From Rhodobacter sp. (lineage in GTDB: Bacteria; Pseudomonadota; Alphaproteobacteria; Rhodobacterales; Rhodobacteraceae), in assembly GCA_027484985.1 (NCBI GenBank), contig JAIXRW010000032.1, positions 1 to 38,427 of the forward strand: 38,427 bases of DNA. The letters are read 5' to 3'. Both the position numbers and the translations under genes were made by a program. Positions 7,654 to 15,287 of the stretch are shown here, in pieces. Numbering within the stretch: position 1 is the first letter of the stretch; each line of letters opens with the position of its first letter. The notes under the pieces were generated by a model. The model did no database searches and was not told where the DNA came from. It was given only the letters and a program-made list of their open reading frames with translations.

Positions 7654-8626
7654 CGGCCCTGCCCGCACCTTTGGGCAAGACCTGATGCGCGGCGAGCATG
7701 TCGTCGGCGCTGGGCCCACCCCGCAGCAGCCCGCCCCGCGGAATGGCGGCGTCCTGATGCCCTCGCACACCTCTGGCGACCCCTCCTTCTACGCCAAGAA
7801 GCGCGCCAAGGAGGCAGAGCTTGGCAGGGAACTGACCACCGAGGAATTCCTGGCCGATCACTACGCCGCCTCGGACGCCCCTACGGCCTCTGGCACGTCG
7901 ATCTTCGATCCGGTCCTCTGCGAGATCGCCTATCGCTGGTTCTGCCCGCCGGGCGGCACTGTGCTGGACCCCTTCGCGGGCGGTTCCGTTCGCGGCATCG
8001 TCGCGGCCCGCCTCGGGCGGCCTTACGTAGGGATCGAACTGCGCGCCGAACAGGTGGCTGCAAACCAGGCGCAAGCCGATCTGGCAGGCGACCCAGCCCC
8101 GCGCTGGATTGCAGGGGATTCCCGCGATCTGGCCCGGATGGCTGCTGGCATCGACGCCGATCTGGTGTTCAGCTGCCCACCCTATTGGAACCTTGAACGT
8201 TATTCCGATGACCCCTCGGACCTTTCCACCATGCCCCTCGCCGACTTCCTGAAGGCCCAGAGCGAGATCATCGCCCAAGCCGTCGCCCGCCTTCGGCCGA
8301 ACCGCTTCGCCGTCTGGGTGATCGGCGATGTCCGCGATGCCGACGGGTTCTTCGTCAATCTGCCGGGCCTGACGGTCGAAGCCTTCGAGGCCGCCGGTGC
8401 CCGCTTCTACAACGACGCGATCCTCGTCACGGCCGTGGGTTCGCTGCCGATCCGCGTCGGCCGCCAGTTCACCGCCGCCCGCAAGCTCGGCCGGACCCAC
8501 CAGAACGTGCTGGTGTTCTGCAAGGGCGATCCCCGCAAAGCGACGGAAGCCTGCGGGCCAGTCGAGTTCGGCGAGATTGAAGGGCCGGACATCGACGACG
8601 AAGCCGATCCGGAGGACGACCAATGA
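7646..8626 (+). CDS. Phage DNA methyltransferase
   Basis: The protein has 326 residues. The AdoMet-binding motif I is DPFAGGS (108-114), followed by GRPYVGIEL; the catalytic motif IV is SCPPYW (176-181), typical of amino-methylating N4-cytosine or N6-adenine enzymes. Motif I precedes motif IV. Trp after PPY and the C-terminal RVGRQFTAARKLGRTHQNVLVF block match phage methylases found with ParB-like partners. The start at 7646 overlaps the upstream stop by 8 bp (ATGGCTAA), and longer upstream extensions of the frame are shadows of the ParB gene. Its likely job is to protect phage DNA from host restriction. The target base and sequence cannot be read from the sequence. Confidence 0.88.
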   Translation: MANGPARTFGQDLMRGEHVVGAGPTPQQPAPRNGGVLMPSHTSGDPSFYAKKRAKEAELGRELTTEEFLADHYAASDAPTASGTSIFDPVLCEIAYRWFCPPGGTVLDPFAGGSVRGIVAARLGRPYVGIELRAEQVAANQAQADLAGDPAPRWIAGDSRDLARMAAGIDADLVFSCPPYWNLERYSDDPSDLSTMPLADFLKAQSEIIAQAVARLRPNRFAVWVIGDVRDADGFFVNLPGLTVEAFEAAGARFYNDAILVTAVGSLPIRVGRQFTAARKLGRTHQNVLVFCKGDPRKATEACGPVEFGEIEGPDIDDEADPEDDQ

Positions 8627-9327
8627 CCGCCCCGATCCTCGAGATGCACCACGGCATCGCCGTTGTCCGCGACGACCTCTTCCCCGGCGGCACAAAGGCG
8701 CGCTTCATCCCGCAGGTCTTCGACGGGGTGCAGGAGGCGGTCTATGCGAGCCCGCCCGAGGGCGGCGCCCAGACGGCGATCGCCACCGTCGCCCGGCACC
8801 TTGGCAAGCGCACCACGATCTTTGTCGCAGCCCGCACCCGGCCGCATCCGCGCACGCTTGAGGCCGCCCGCCTGGGCGCAAAGGTCGTGCCGATCAGCCC
8901 GGGCTATCTGTCGGTCGTGCAATCCCGCGCCAGGGAATACTGCCGGAACACCGGTGCCAGCCTGATCCCCTTCGGCGCCGAAATCCCCGGCGCGGTCGAG
9001 GCAATCGCCTCTGCCGCACGCATGGCCGCCCTTGAGCCGGAAGAGGTCTGGTGCGCCGCCGGGTCCGGCGTCCTCGCCCGCGGCCTCGCCGCCGCATGGC
9101 CGAAAGCCCGCCGTCACGTCGTCCAGATCGGCCGCGATCTCACCCCGCGCGAGGTGGCCGGTGCCACGATCCATATCCATCCCCGCAAGTTCAGCGACCG
9201 CGCCGCGCTGGCCGCGCCCTTCCCGGCCGATCCGCACTACGATGCAAAGGCTTGGGAGCTGTGCCTTGCCAAGCGCGGGCCGGGGCGGGTGCTGTTCTGG
9301 AACGTGGCGCCGCAGGCGCGGGGGTGA
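8623..9327 (+). CDS. PLP-dependent enzyme-like protein (fold type II), coupled to the methyltransferase
   Basis: The protein has 234 residues. FPGGTKARFIPQVF near the N-terminus resembles the PLP-lysine motif of fold-type II enzymes (GGNKxRK in ACC deaminase and relatives), making K25 the candidate Schiff-base lysine. AAGSGVLARGL (146-149 for AGSG) resembles their phosphate-binding glycine loop. It is shorter than usual enzymes of this fold. The gene starts in an ATGA overlap with the methyltransferase, so the two products are made together. I recall similar proteins in actinobacteriophages near ParB-type methylases. PLP enzymes act in some phage DNA hypermodification pathways, so a DNA-modification role is an inference worth testing. 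A non-catalytic homologue is possible. Confidence 0.55.
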   Translation: MTAPILEMHHGIAVVRDDLFPGGTKARFIPQVFDGVQEAVYASPPEGGAQTAIATVARHLGKRTTIFVAARTRPHPRTLEAARLGAKVVPISPGYLSVVQSRAREYCRNTGASLIPFGAEIPGAVEAIASAARMAALEPEEVWCAAGSGVLARGLAAAWPKARRHVVQIGRDLTPREVAGATIHIHPRKFSDRAALAAPFPADPHYDAKAWELCLAKRGPGRVLFWNVAPQARG

Positions 9328-9600
9328 GCGTGAACTTCGAGCAAGTCAGTGAACTCAGTCGGCGACGCCACCGCAAAGTTTGAAGGACGGTCGAGCCAAG
9401 CCCCTGATGGCTGTAGTCCGCAAACAGCCTCAATGGAGGCTGAATGTCTCTCTTTTCGCGCAGTCACGACCCAGATGAGACTTGCTTCTGCCGTCACTTC
9501 GGGCACAGTTCTAGTGGAAGGAGGTCTCGTCCGGAAAGCATTCACCAAAGAGAAGTAGGGACCTTATGCCCAGATGGGCTGACGTGCGGTGCGAAAAGCG

Positions 9601-10266
9601 ATGATTGTCTATCTTGGATACTCTATCTGCCTGCTTGTGCTTGGGCTATACTTCTTCTTTGTTTTTGCCAAGTGGGGTGAGATTAAAGCACTTAGTATCC
9701 AAGACAAATCATCCGCGATCAGCAATGGTACACAGGTCATTTTTCTTTGCTTGGGTTCGATGGTAGGGCTTTACTCTCTTGACGTCGCCCTCTTTTCCTC
9801 GCAGCGAGAACAGGATATTAAGACTTCAGAGCTTTTTGATCTCTATCAGATTGAAAGTCTTTCTGACCAGATGCAACAGTATCGAACCTTCATTGTCCTT
9901 GCGCTATCGGAGAGGCCGTGGTCGGGATTTGAAGAGGACAAAAGAATTCAAGAGCTAACGCAAATCTGGAATGCTGGCGTTTCAAACGAGTATGAGAGTT
10001 TTAAGCAGGTGATTACTGATCTGTCAAATTGCGCCTCGACAAGTGAGTGCGATTCAGATCGTGTCCATTCTGCTATTTGCCGAGAGACGGGGTGGCTGCT
10101 CAAGTTTATCGCGTTGGAACCCTTCTCTGATCTGCCGGGTGACATGCTCGACTTCGTCTATAGTTCACGAGATTTTTTCGCAGAACAGCTATGGGAAGCG
10201 TGCCGCCCCGGTGAGTATTTCTCCGGTTATTTCGATGGTTGGCTAGCAAGGCCTCATGGTCCATGA
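9601..10266 (+). CDS. Two-helix membrane protein, low-GC cargo gene
   Basis: The protein has 221 residues and no family was recognised. Two hydrophobic segments are clear: about residues 2-24 (YLGYSICLLVLGLYFFFVFA) and about 45-68 (TQVIFLCLGSMVGLYSLDVALF). The remaining 150 residues are soluble and acidic with several cysteines. Base composition is much more A/T-rich than the neighbouring phage genes, indicating separate acquisition. The ATG at 9601 was chosen; a GTG at 9589 would add MRKA, and neither has a strong binding site. The 273 bp before it hold only short overlapping frames with no support. Placed between the modification cassette and the packaging genes, it looks like a moron, perhaps acting in superinfection exclusion or abortive infection; this is inferred from topology and position. 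Confidence 0.65.
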   Translation: MIVYLGYSICLLVLGLYFFFVFAKWGEIKALSIQDKSSAISNGTQVIFLCLGSMVGLYSLDVALFSSQREQDIKTSELFDLYQIESLSDQMQQYRTFIVLALSERPWSGFEEDKRIQELTQIWNAGVSNEYESFKQVITDLSNCASTSECDSDRVHSAICRETGWLLKFIALEPFSDLPGDMLDFVYSSRDFFAEQLWEACRPGEYFSGYFDGWLARPHGP

Positions 10267-10372
10267 GTTTGAGTGTGACTTAGGGTGATCTGAGTTTGGC
10301 ATAGAAAGTCGAGATTAGGCCAATTGGTGAACACGCCTCAGCTAGTGACGTATGAGTGCCAACGCGGGGGCG

Positions 10373-10391
10373 GTCTGAGCTGCGCTCAGAC
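10373..10391. other. Hairpin in the convergent intergenic region
   Basis: GTCTGAG (10373-10379) pairs perfectly with CTCAGAC (10385-10391) around a 5-base loop. It lies between the end of the rightward membrane-protein gene (10266) and the end of the leftward gene at 10454, where a bidirectional terminator would be expected. No T-run follows, so terminator activity is uncertain. Confidence 0.35.
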
Positions 10392-10453
10392 GAAGGAGCA
10401 TGAGTCGAAAACAAAGCGATAGCGATCGCCGGGTTCGAAACTTCGGATGATCT

Positions 10454-11044
10454 TCATGCCCGGCCCTCCCGGGCTTCGATGGCCAGTACCGCGAGGTCTC
10501 GGTAGCGGGCCAGCGCCTTGGGGCTGGAAGAGACCGGGTTGATCGCGATGGCGCGCAGGCCGGTGGCATCCGCCCTTCCGGCCAGCTCCACCAGCGCAGC
10601 GAGCTTGGCCCGGAAGCGGGCATGAGTCTGCGCGGAGAAATCGGGCGGCGGGGGCAGTTCGCCTTCTCTGGCCTTGGCCTCGAGGTCGGCATCCCGGCGG
10701 CGACGCGGGGCGCTGGGCCTAGCTTCGGGCTCAGCGGCCTGTTCGACAACTGGGGCCGGTTCGATGATCGGTTCTGGCGCGACCGAAGGCGGCGCCGGTA
10801 CTGCTGGGGCTTCCGGCTCGCAGGCGTCGATCTCGGCCGCCAACCGCCCGGCGGCGGTCTCCAAGCCCGGGGCGGACAGGATCGCTTTGACCGCCTTGGG
10901 CGCGCGATCGGCACCGATCTTGGCAGCCAGCAGGCGTTCGAACCGGTCTGCAGCGGCGGCCACGTTGGCGCTGCGGCCCAAGGGGGCCTCGCTCAGGCGC
11001 TGGGCGAGGCGGTTGATCTGCACGGCGGAGAGGTTGGTAAACAT
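10454..11044 (-). CDS. Unknown Ala/Pro/Glu-rich phage protein
   Basis: The protein has 196 residues and no family was recognised. The ATG at 11044 follows GGAGG by eight bases, deciding the start; longer frames upstream are shadows of the neighbouring gene. The N-terminal 65 residues are helical (LSAVQINRLAQRLSEAP, then AADRFERLLAAKIG). Next comes a Pro/Glu/Ala-rich linker (about 70-110), a basic patch, and a second helical region at 125-196 with FRAKLAALVELAG and ARYRDLAVLAIEAREGRA. Two helical modules joined by a flexible linker suit a DNA-binding or scaffold-like protein. It is the second gene of a two-gene leftward unit facing the packaging operon. Confidence 0.6.
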   Translation of the reverse strand: MFTNLSAVQINRLAQRLSEAPLGRSANVAAAADRFERLLAAKIGADRAPKAVKAILSAPGLETAAGRLAAEIDACEPEAPAVPAPPSVAPEPIIEPAPVVEQAAEPEARPSAPRRRRDADLEAKAREGELPPPPDFSAQTHARFRAKLAALVELAGRADATGLRAIAINPVSSSPKALARYRDLAVLAIEAREGRA

Positions 11045-11055
11045 CGGGGCCTCCT

Positions 11056-11277
11056 TCAGGCGTTCTTGATGTGGGCGGAGCGGCCCTCGGCGGTAACCGC
11101 GTAGATCATGGTGCGGCTGTCTCCGAAGGTGGCGGCGAAGGCCTCGGCCTGATCGATCCGGTCGAAGCGGGCGCGGATGCGTGTCGCGGGCTTGGACCCG
11201 CGGCAGGCGATGAAATGGTCGGCGGCGGCGAGGCAATTGGCCTCAAAGCAGTTCATCGGGGTGGTCTTGGCGGGCAT
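11056..11277 (-). CDS. Small unknown protein, first gene of the leftward pair
   Basis: The protein has 73 residues. The ATG at 11277 has GGAGG six bases upstream; the open frame reaching 11367 has no comparable signal. The sequence appears to be a compact alpha/beta fold (TRIRARFDRIDQAEAFAATFGDSRTMIYAVTAEGRSAHI). It ends 11 bp before the following leftward gene, so the pair is probably one transcript. It is divergent from the terminase genes, with about 90 bp between the two starts (11278-11368) where both promoters should lie. No function could be assigned; regulation of the late operon is one possibility from position alone. Confidence 0.55.
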   Translation of the reverse strand: MPAKTTPMNCFEANCLAAADHFIACRGSKPATRIRARFDRIDQAEAFAATFGDSRTMIYAVTAEGRSAHIKNA

Positions 11278-11368
11278 CGGAAACCTCCGTTTCAAGGTGT
11301 CGCAGACATTGCCGAGACCGCCCGAAGAGCAAGTCCAAATCACTGAGTTAATTGGAGAATGTCGCAAG

Positions 11369-11977
11369 ATGGGGCTGTCGCGGCGCGCCTATGCGGCTTT
11401 GCGCGGGGTGCATGAAAGCGCCGTGCGCAAGGCCATCGCCACGGGGCGGATCACGCTTGAGGCCGACGGCACAATCGACGCCGCCAAGGCCGATGCGATG
11501 TGGGACGCCTCCACCGATCCGGCGAAACAGCGCGGCGCCCATGCCCGGGATCTGGGCCGGGGCACGGCGGCGGCGACACGGGCAGTTGCGGGCACCAAGG
11601 CGGTGCCGCGGCAAGCCTTCGCAGCCGTAGCCGAAACCCTGACCGAGGCCGGGGCCGAACCGGGCGGAGCCAGCGCCGAGGGCGGCGAGGTGTCCTTCGT
11701 CAAGGCACGAATGGCGAATGAGGTGCTGAAGGCCCAGACCGCCCGGGTGCGGTTGCAGAAGATGAAGGGCGAGGTCGTCGATCGCGCCCGGGCGACAGCG
11801 ATGGTGTTCGATCTCGCGCGGCGCGAACGCGATGCCTGGCTGAACTGGCCGCCGCGGGTGGCAGCCGATATCGCCGCCGAACTCGGGGCCGAGCCCCATG
11901 CCGTAGAACAGGTGCTAATGCGCTACCTGCGCCGCCATCTGGCCGAAATGTCGGAGGTCAAAGTTGAACTTCGGTAG
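11369..11977 (+). CDS. terS: Phage terminase small subunit
   Basis: The protein has 202 residues. It recognises phage DNA and brings it to the large terminase subunit. The N-terminus is an HTH domain (SRRAYAALRGVHESAVRKAIATGRI) of the Nu1-like type. The middle is an Ala-rich linker, and the C-terminus is a helical segment (ANEVLKAQTARVRLQKMKGEVVDRA) typical of assembly and large-subunit contact. The ATG at 11369 is the first plausible start after GGAGA. The end overlaps the large-subunit start by 14 bp, as is usual for terminase pairs. The Nu1-like N-terminus, together with the GpA-type partner, suggests cos-type packaging. Confidence 0.85.
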   Translation: MGLSRRAYAALRGVHESAVRKAIATGRITLEADGTIDAAKADAMWDASTDPAKQRGAHARDLGRGTAAATRAVAGTKAVPRQAFAAVAETLTEAGAEPGGASAEGGEVSFVKARMANEVLKAQTARVRLQKMKGEVVDRARATAMVFDLARRERDAWLNWPPRVAADIAAELGAEPHAVEQVLMRYLRRHLAEMSEVKVELR

Positions 11978-13946
11978 TTTCGAAGGGGCCGAGGATATCG
12001 CCGTCGCCTGGGCGCAGGGTCTCGCGCCCGATCCGGCGCAGACCGTCGCGGAATGGGCCGACCGGCACCGCATCCTGTCGTCGCGGGCAGCGTCCGAGGC
12101 TGGACCCTATCGCACCAGCCGGACGCCTTATCTCAAGGCGATCATGGAAGCCCTGTCGCCGAACAACCCGGCGCAGAGGGTGGTGTTCATGAAATCCGCC
12201 CAAGTGGGGGCAACAGAAGCGGGAAACAACTGGATCGGCTTCTGCATTCACCGCGCCCCGGGCCCGATCCTGGCGGTGCAACCGACGACTGATCTGGCCA
12301 AGCGCCTCAGCCAGCAGCGGATCGAGCCCCTGATCGAGGAAAGCCCGGACCTCCGGGCGCTCGTCCTGCCTGCCCGGTCGCGCGATGCCGGAAACACGGT
12401 GCTGGCCAAGCGCTTTCCGGGCGGCCAGTTGGTGCTGACCGGGGCCAACTCGGCCGTCGGCCTTCGATCGATGCCCGCGCGCTGGCTCTTTCTGGACGAG
12501 GTCGATGCCTATCCGGGCGACCTTGAGGGCGAGGGCGATCCGGTGGCGCTGGCCGAGGCCCGCACCGACAGCTTTGGCCACCGCAAGAAAATCTTCCTGG
12601 CCTCGACGCCCACGATCAAGGGGCTCAGCCGGATCGAGCGGGAGTTCGAATTGACCGACCAGCGCCGCTATCACGTCCCCTGCCCACATTGTGGCGGGTT
12701 GCAATGGCTGAAGTTCGAACGGTTGCGCTGGGAAAAGGGGCGACCGGAGACGGCGGCCTATCTCTGCGAACACTGCGAGGCGCCGATCGCGGAACGCCAC
12801 AAGACGTGGATGATGGACGAGGAGAACGGGGCGGATTGGCTGCCGACAGCTGCGCCGGACGTGCAGGCCTCGGCCGAAACCGCGGGCGTGATCGGGTTCC
12901 ATATCTCGGGGCTCTATTCCCCGTTGGGGTGGCTCTCGTGGGAGGAGATCGCCCGGCGCTGGGATCAGGCTCAGGGCAATGACTCCGCGCTGAAAACCGT
13001 GAAAAACACCGTCCTCGGGGAAACTTGGGCGGAGCGGGGCGAGGCACCGGATTGGCAGCGGCTTTATGAACGGCGCGAAGATTGGCAATTGGGCCGGGCA
13101 CCTGCGGGCGTGCTGATCCTGACGGCCGGGATCGATGTCCAGCGCGACCGAATCGAGATCGATGTCTGGGGCTGGGGGCGAAACTTGCGCTCGTGGCTCG
13201 TCGATCACGTTGTCCTTGAGGGCGATACGGCCCGGGGCGAGGTCTGGGCTGATCTGAACGAGTTTCTTGGCATGACCTGGGAACACGCGTCAGGCGCCCG
13301 GATGGCTCTCGCGCGGGTGGCGATCGATTCCGGCGACGGCGCGACCACCGACGCGGTCTATGCCTGGGCTCGGCAGGCCGGGCATGGGCAGGTGATCGCC
13401 ATCAAGGGCGTGGCCGGGTTCGACCGATCGACGCCGGTGGACGGCCCGACCTATGTCGAAACCACGGAAGGCGGCCGAAAGCTCCGCCGCGGTGTCCGGC
13501 TCTGGAAGGTCGCAGGCGCCGTGTTCAAGGCCGAGACCTATCGCTTCCTGCGCCTCTCTGCGCCGACCGACGAGGAACGGGCCGCCGGGGCCGACTGGCC
13601 CGCGGGCTTCGTCCATATCCCAAAGGGCACTACCGCCGAATGGGTCAAGCAGCTGACCTCCGAGCAGCTGGTCACCCGCAAAACCCGCACCGGCTATCAG
13701 AAGCTGGAATGGGAACAGACCCGGGAGCGGAATGAGGCGTTGGACTGCCGGGTCTATGCCCGCGCTGCCGCTTGGCTGATGGGGATCGATCGATGGGACA
13801 ATGCGCGCTGGGAAGCGCTGGAAGAACAGATCGGGCCCGCGAGGCCCGCCACCACCCCGGCCGGTCAACCCGATCGGCCTCAACCGCAATCTGCCCCGAA
13901 GCGGCCGACAGGCTGGCTTGGGCCCCGACGTGAAAAATGGCTCTGA
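11964..13946 (+). CDS. terL: Phage terminase large subunit, GpA family
   Basis: The protein has 660 residues and is the ATP-driven DNA-packaging motor and nuclease. The Walker A-like segment is KSAQVGATE (about 77-85), and Walker B is LFLDEVDAY (175-183). A zinc-ribbon-like pair follows: CPHC (240-243) and CEHC (268-271). The C-terminal nuclease half has GIDVQRDRIEIDVWGWG and VAIDSGDGATTDAVY, supplying the acidic residues. The architecture and length match lambda gpA-type terminases. The start is TTG at 11964, inside the end of the small-subunit gene, with CGGAGG upstream. It ends 2 bp from the end of the opposing PIN gene, so the two transcripts converge. Confidence 0.93.
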   Translation: MNFGSFEGAEDIAVAWAQGLAPDPAQTVAEWADRHRILSSRAASEAGPYRTSRTPYLKAIMEALSPNNPAQRVVFMKSAQVGATEAGNNWIGFCIHRAPGPILAVQPTTDLAKRLSQQRIEPLIEESPDLRALVLPARSRDAGNTVLAKRFPGGQLVLTGANSAVGLRSMPARWLFLDEVDAYPGDLEGEGDPVALAEARTDSFGHRKKIFLASTPTIKGLSRIEREFELTDQRRYHVPCPHCGGLQWLKFERLRWEKGRPETAAYLCEHCEAPIAERHKTWMMDEENGADWLPTAAPDVQASAETAGVIGFHISGLYSPLGWLSWEEIARRWDQAQGNDSALKTVKNTVLGETWAERGEAPDWQRLYERREDWQLGRAPAGVLILTAGIDVQRDRIEIDVWGWGRNLRSWLVDHVVLEGDTARGEVWADLNEFLGMTWEHASGARMALARVAIDSGDGATTDAVYAWARQAGHGQVIAIKGVAGFDRSTPVDGPTYVETTEGGRKLRRGVRLWKVAGAVFKAETYRFLRLSAPTDEERAAGADWPAGFVHIPKGTTAEWVKQLTSEQLVTRKTRTGYQKLEWEQTRERNEALDCRVYARAAAWLMGIDRWDNARWEALEEQIGPARPATTPAGQPDRPQPQSAPKRPTGWLGPRREKWL

Positions 13947-13948
13947 TG

Positions 13949-14518
13949 TCAGATCAGGTCTTCATAGGCCTGAAGATCGGCGGCGGTTCCGACCAGCCCC
14001 GCACGGGTCAAGTTCGACAGATACTCGGCCGCCGTCAGCGGGTTCTTCTTCAGGCGCAACCGAACCTTCCGCACGGCCGACAGGAAGGCCCCCGGCGCGA
14101 GGTTCATCTGGTTGAGGAGGAATTCGTCGGGGTGCTGCGTCTCGATCCCGAACGGGGCCAAGGCCGCAGCCGGAAAGTCGCGAAGGTTCTGGGTCACGAT
14201 GCAATCGCAGCGCCCCACGATCGCCGCCGCCAGCACATGCCGATCGTCGGGATCGGGCAGCGTCAGCGATGGGATCAGGCTCTCGTATCCGGTCACAAGG
14301 CAATCGCGGGTGGCCAGATCCATCAGGTCGCGCGTCCGTTCCAGCTTCGCGCGATCACGATGCGGCTCGTTGCGCAGCAAGGCTTCGATCCACTCGCGGT
14401 GGATGTCCGCTGTCCATTTGCCGCGGAAGATGTCCATGGCGGCCAGTTGCAGCAGCAGATCGCGGATCGGCGCCGGGTAAAGCACATTGGCGTCGAGAAG
14501 GGCCGTGTACTGCGTCAT
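13949..14518 (-). CDS. PIN-domain toxin of a type II toxin-antitoxin pair
   Basis: The protein has 189 residues. LLDANVLYPAPIRDLLLQLA at the start carries the first PIN aspartate (D9). A conserved acidic helix follows (IHREWIEALL), then LPDPDDRHVLAAAI and DCIVTQNLRDFP with further acidic residues, as in the PIN_3 branch. PIN proteins cleave RNA, often tRNA or mRNA, using a metal ion. The gene overlaps the antitoxin gene by 4 bp (ATGA), antitoxin first, the normal order. The pair runs against the structural genes between TerL and the head-tail gene, indicating a later insertion. A stabilising or anti-phage role in the prophage is likely but inferred. Confidence 0.85.
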   Translation of the reverse strand: MTQYTALLDANVLYPAPIRDLLLQLAAMDIFRGKWTADIHREWIEALLRNEPHRDRAKLERTRDLMDLATRDCLVTGYESLIPSLTLPDPDDRHVLAAAIVGRCDCIVTQNLRDFPAAALAPFGIETQHPDEFLLNQMNLAPGAFLSAVRKVRLRLKKNPLTAAEYLSNLTRAGLVGTAADLQAYEDLI

Positions 14519-14979
14519 GGGCGCTGATAGCCATAATCCTCGTCTTCGGCTTCCTCGACCAGTCGATCGAGAACGCCGTCGCGCTCCTGATCGATCTGGG
14601 CCTTGTAGGCCATCACATCCTCCATGCGGATACGGCGATGGGTGCCCACCTTGCGGTGCTTGATCACGTTCTCTTCAAGAAGCCCGATCAGGAACGGGCG
14701 GGAGACGTTCAGAACCTCGGCCGCCTGCACGGTCGTCAGTTCGGCATTCTCCGGGATCAGCGTGACCCCGCGCCCTGCCGCCATCGCATCGAGAATGTCG
14801 AGGAGCATGGCGACCGCCCCGGCCGGAAGTTCGATCGGCGCTTCCTGCTGGCCGTCGGTCACGCGCAGCGTGAGGGGCTGATCCGCGGCTTCGAACCGCG
14901 AAAGGGATTGACGCGTGGCCCGTGCGATCGCGGCGTCGCGCGCCGATGGGGGAAGCTGCCTGTGTGCGTGCATGTTCAT
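14515..14979 (-). CDS. Excisionase-type HTH antitoxin partner of the PIN toxin
   Basis: The protein has 154 residues. The C-terminal half contains an excisionase-family HTH: LTTVQAAEVLNVSRPFLIGLLE, then HRKVGTHRRIRMEDVMAYK. This is the DNA-binding module of antitoxins paired with PIN_3 toxins. The N-terminal half has a strand-rich segment (LTLRVTDGQQEAPIELPAGA). The acidic C-terminus (VEEAEDEDYGYQ) may cover the toxin active site. The ATG at 14979 follows GGAGG by about nine bases; a longer frame to 15060 runs through the operator repeats and was not used. Autorepression through the repeats at 15001-15042 is expected for this class. Confidence 0.8.
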   Translation of the reverse strand: MNMHAHRQLPPSARDAAIARATRQSLSRFEAADQPLTLRVTDGQQEAPIELPAGAVAMLLDILDAMAAGRGVTLIPENAELTTVQAAEVLNVSRPFLIGLLEENVIKHRKVGTHRRIRMEDVMAYKAQIDQERDGVLDRLVEEAEDEDYGYQRP

Positions 14980-15000
14980 GTCTGCGGCCCTCCAACCGTC

Positions 15001-15042
15001 GTCGTTCAAACGACATAAGTGCATCAAGTGCAATAAATGCAA
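15001..15042 (-). promoter_or_regulatory. Operator/promoter region of the toxin-antitoxin pair
   Basis: Two structures lie just upstream of the antitoxin start. One is a 14-bp palindrome, GTCGTTCAAACGAC (15001-15014). The other is three tandem 9-bp repeats: TAAGTGCAT (15016-15024), CAAGTGCAA (15025-15033) and TAAATGCAA (15034-15042). Such arrays are the expected binding sites for an autoregulating HTH antitoxin. The core promoter was not resolved. Confidence 0.6.
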
Positions 15043-15077
15043 CAGCAAACAGCGCCCCATCCCTGAAAGGTGAGCAA

Positions 15078-15287
15078 ATGTCTTGGACAGAAGGTGAACT
15101 TGAGGCCCTACGCCGCGCCTATGCTGCCGGGGCGCTGGTGGTAGAATACGATGGGCGCCGCCTGACCTATGGCAATGCCGCCGATCTTCTGGCCCGCATC
15201 CGCTTTATCGAAGGGCAGATGGCCACCAGTTCCGGCGGGTCTCGCCCTGTCGCGGGCAAGGCCAGCTTCAGCCGGGGCCGCACATGA
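15078..15287 (+). CDS. gpW-family head-tail joining protein
   Basis: The protein has 69 residues. It would sit at the portal vertex after packaging and allow tail attachment. The pattern LEALRRAYAAGALVVEYDGRR followed by TYGNAADLLARIRFIE matches the gpW fold: helix, beta hairpin, helix. The length agrees with lambda gpW at 68. The ATG at 15078 follows AAAGG. It ends in an ATGA overlap with the portal gene, the lambda-like gene order W-B. It resumes the morphogenesis operon after the toxin-antitoxin insertion. Confidence 0.85.
   Translation: MSWTEGELEALRRAYAAGALVVEYDGRRLTYGNAADLLARIRFIEGQMATSSGGSRPVAGKASFSRGRT

Noticed and set aside
7259..8695. Open frame of 478 codons on the minus strand
   Set aside because: It is a shadow of the ParB-like and methyltransferase genes with no recognisable domains.
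9237..9558. Short overlapping frames on both strands around the end of the PLP-like gene
   Set aside because: There is no ribosome binding site and no domain, and the minus-strand frame overlaps the coupled gene. The stretch 9328-9600 is treated as non-coding, possibly a remnant of the cargo insertion.
11958..13286. Open frame of 442 codons on the minus strand
   Set aside because: It is a shadow of the terminase large subunit gene.
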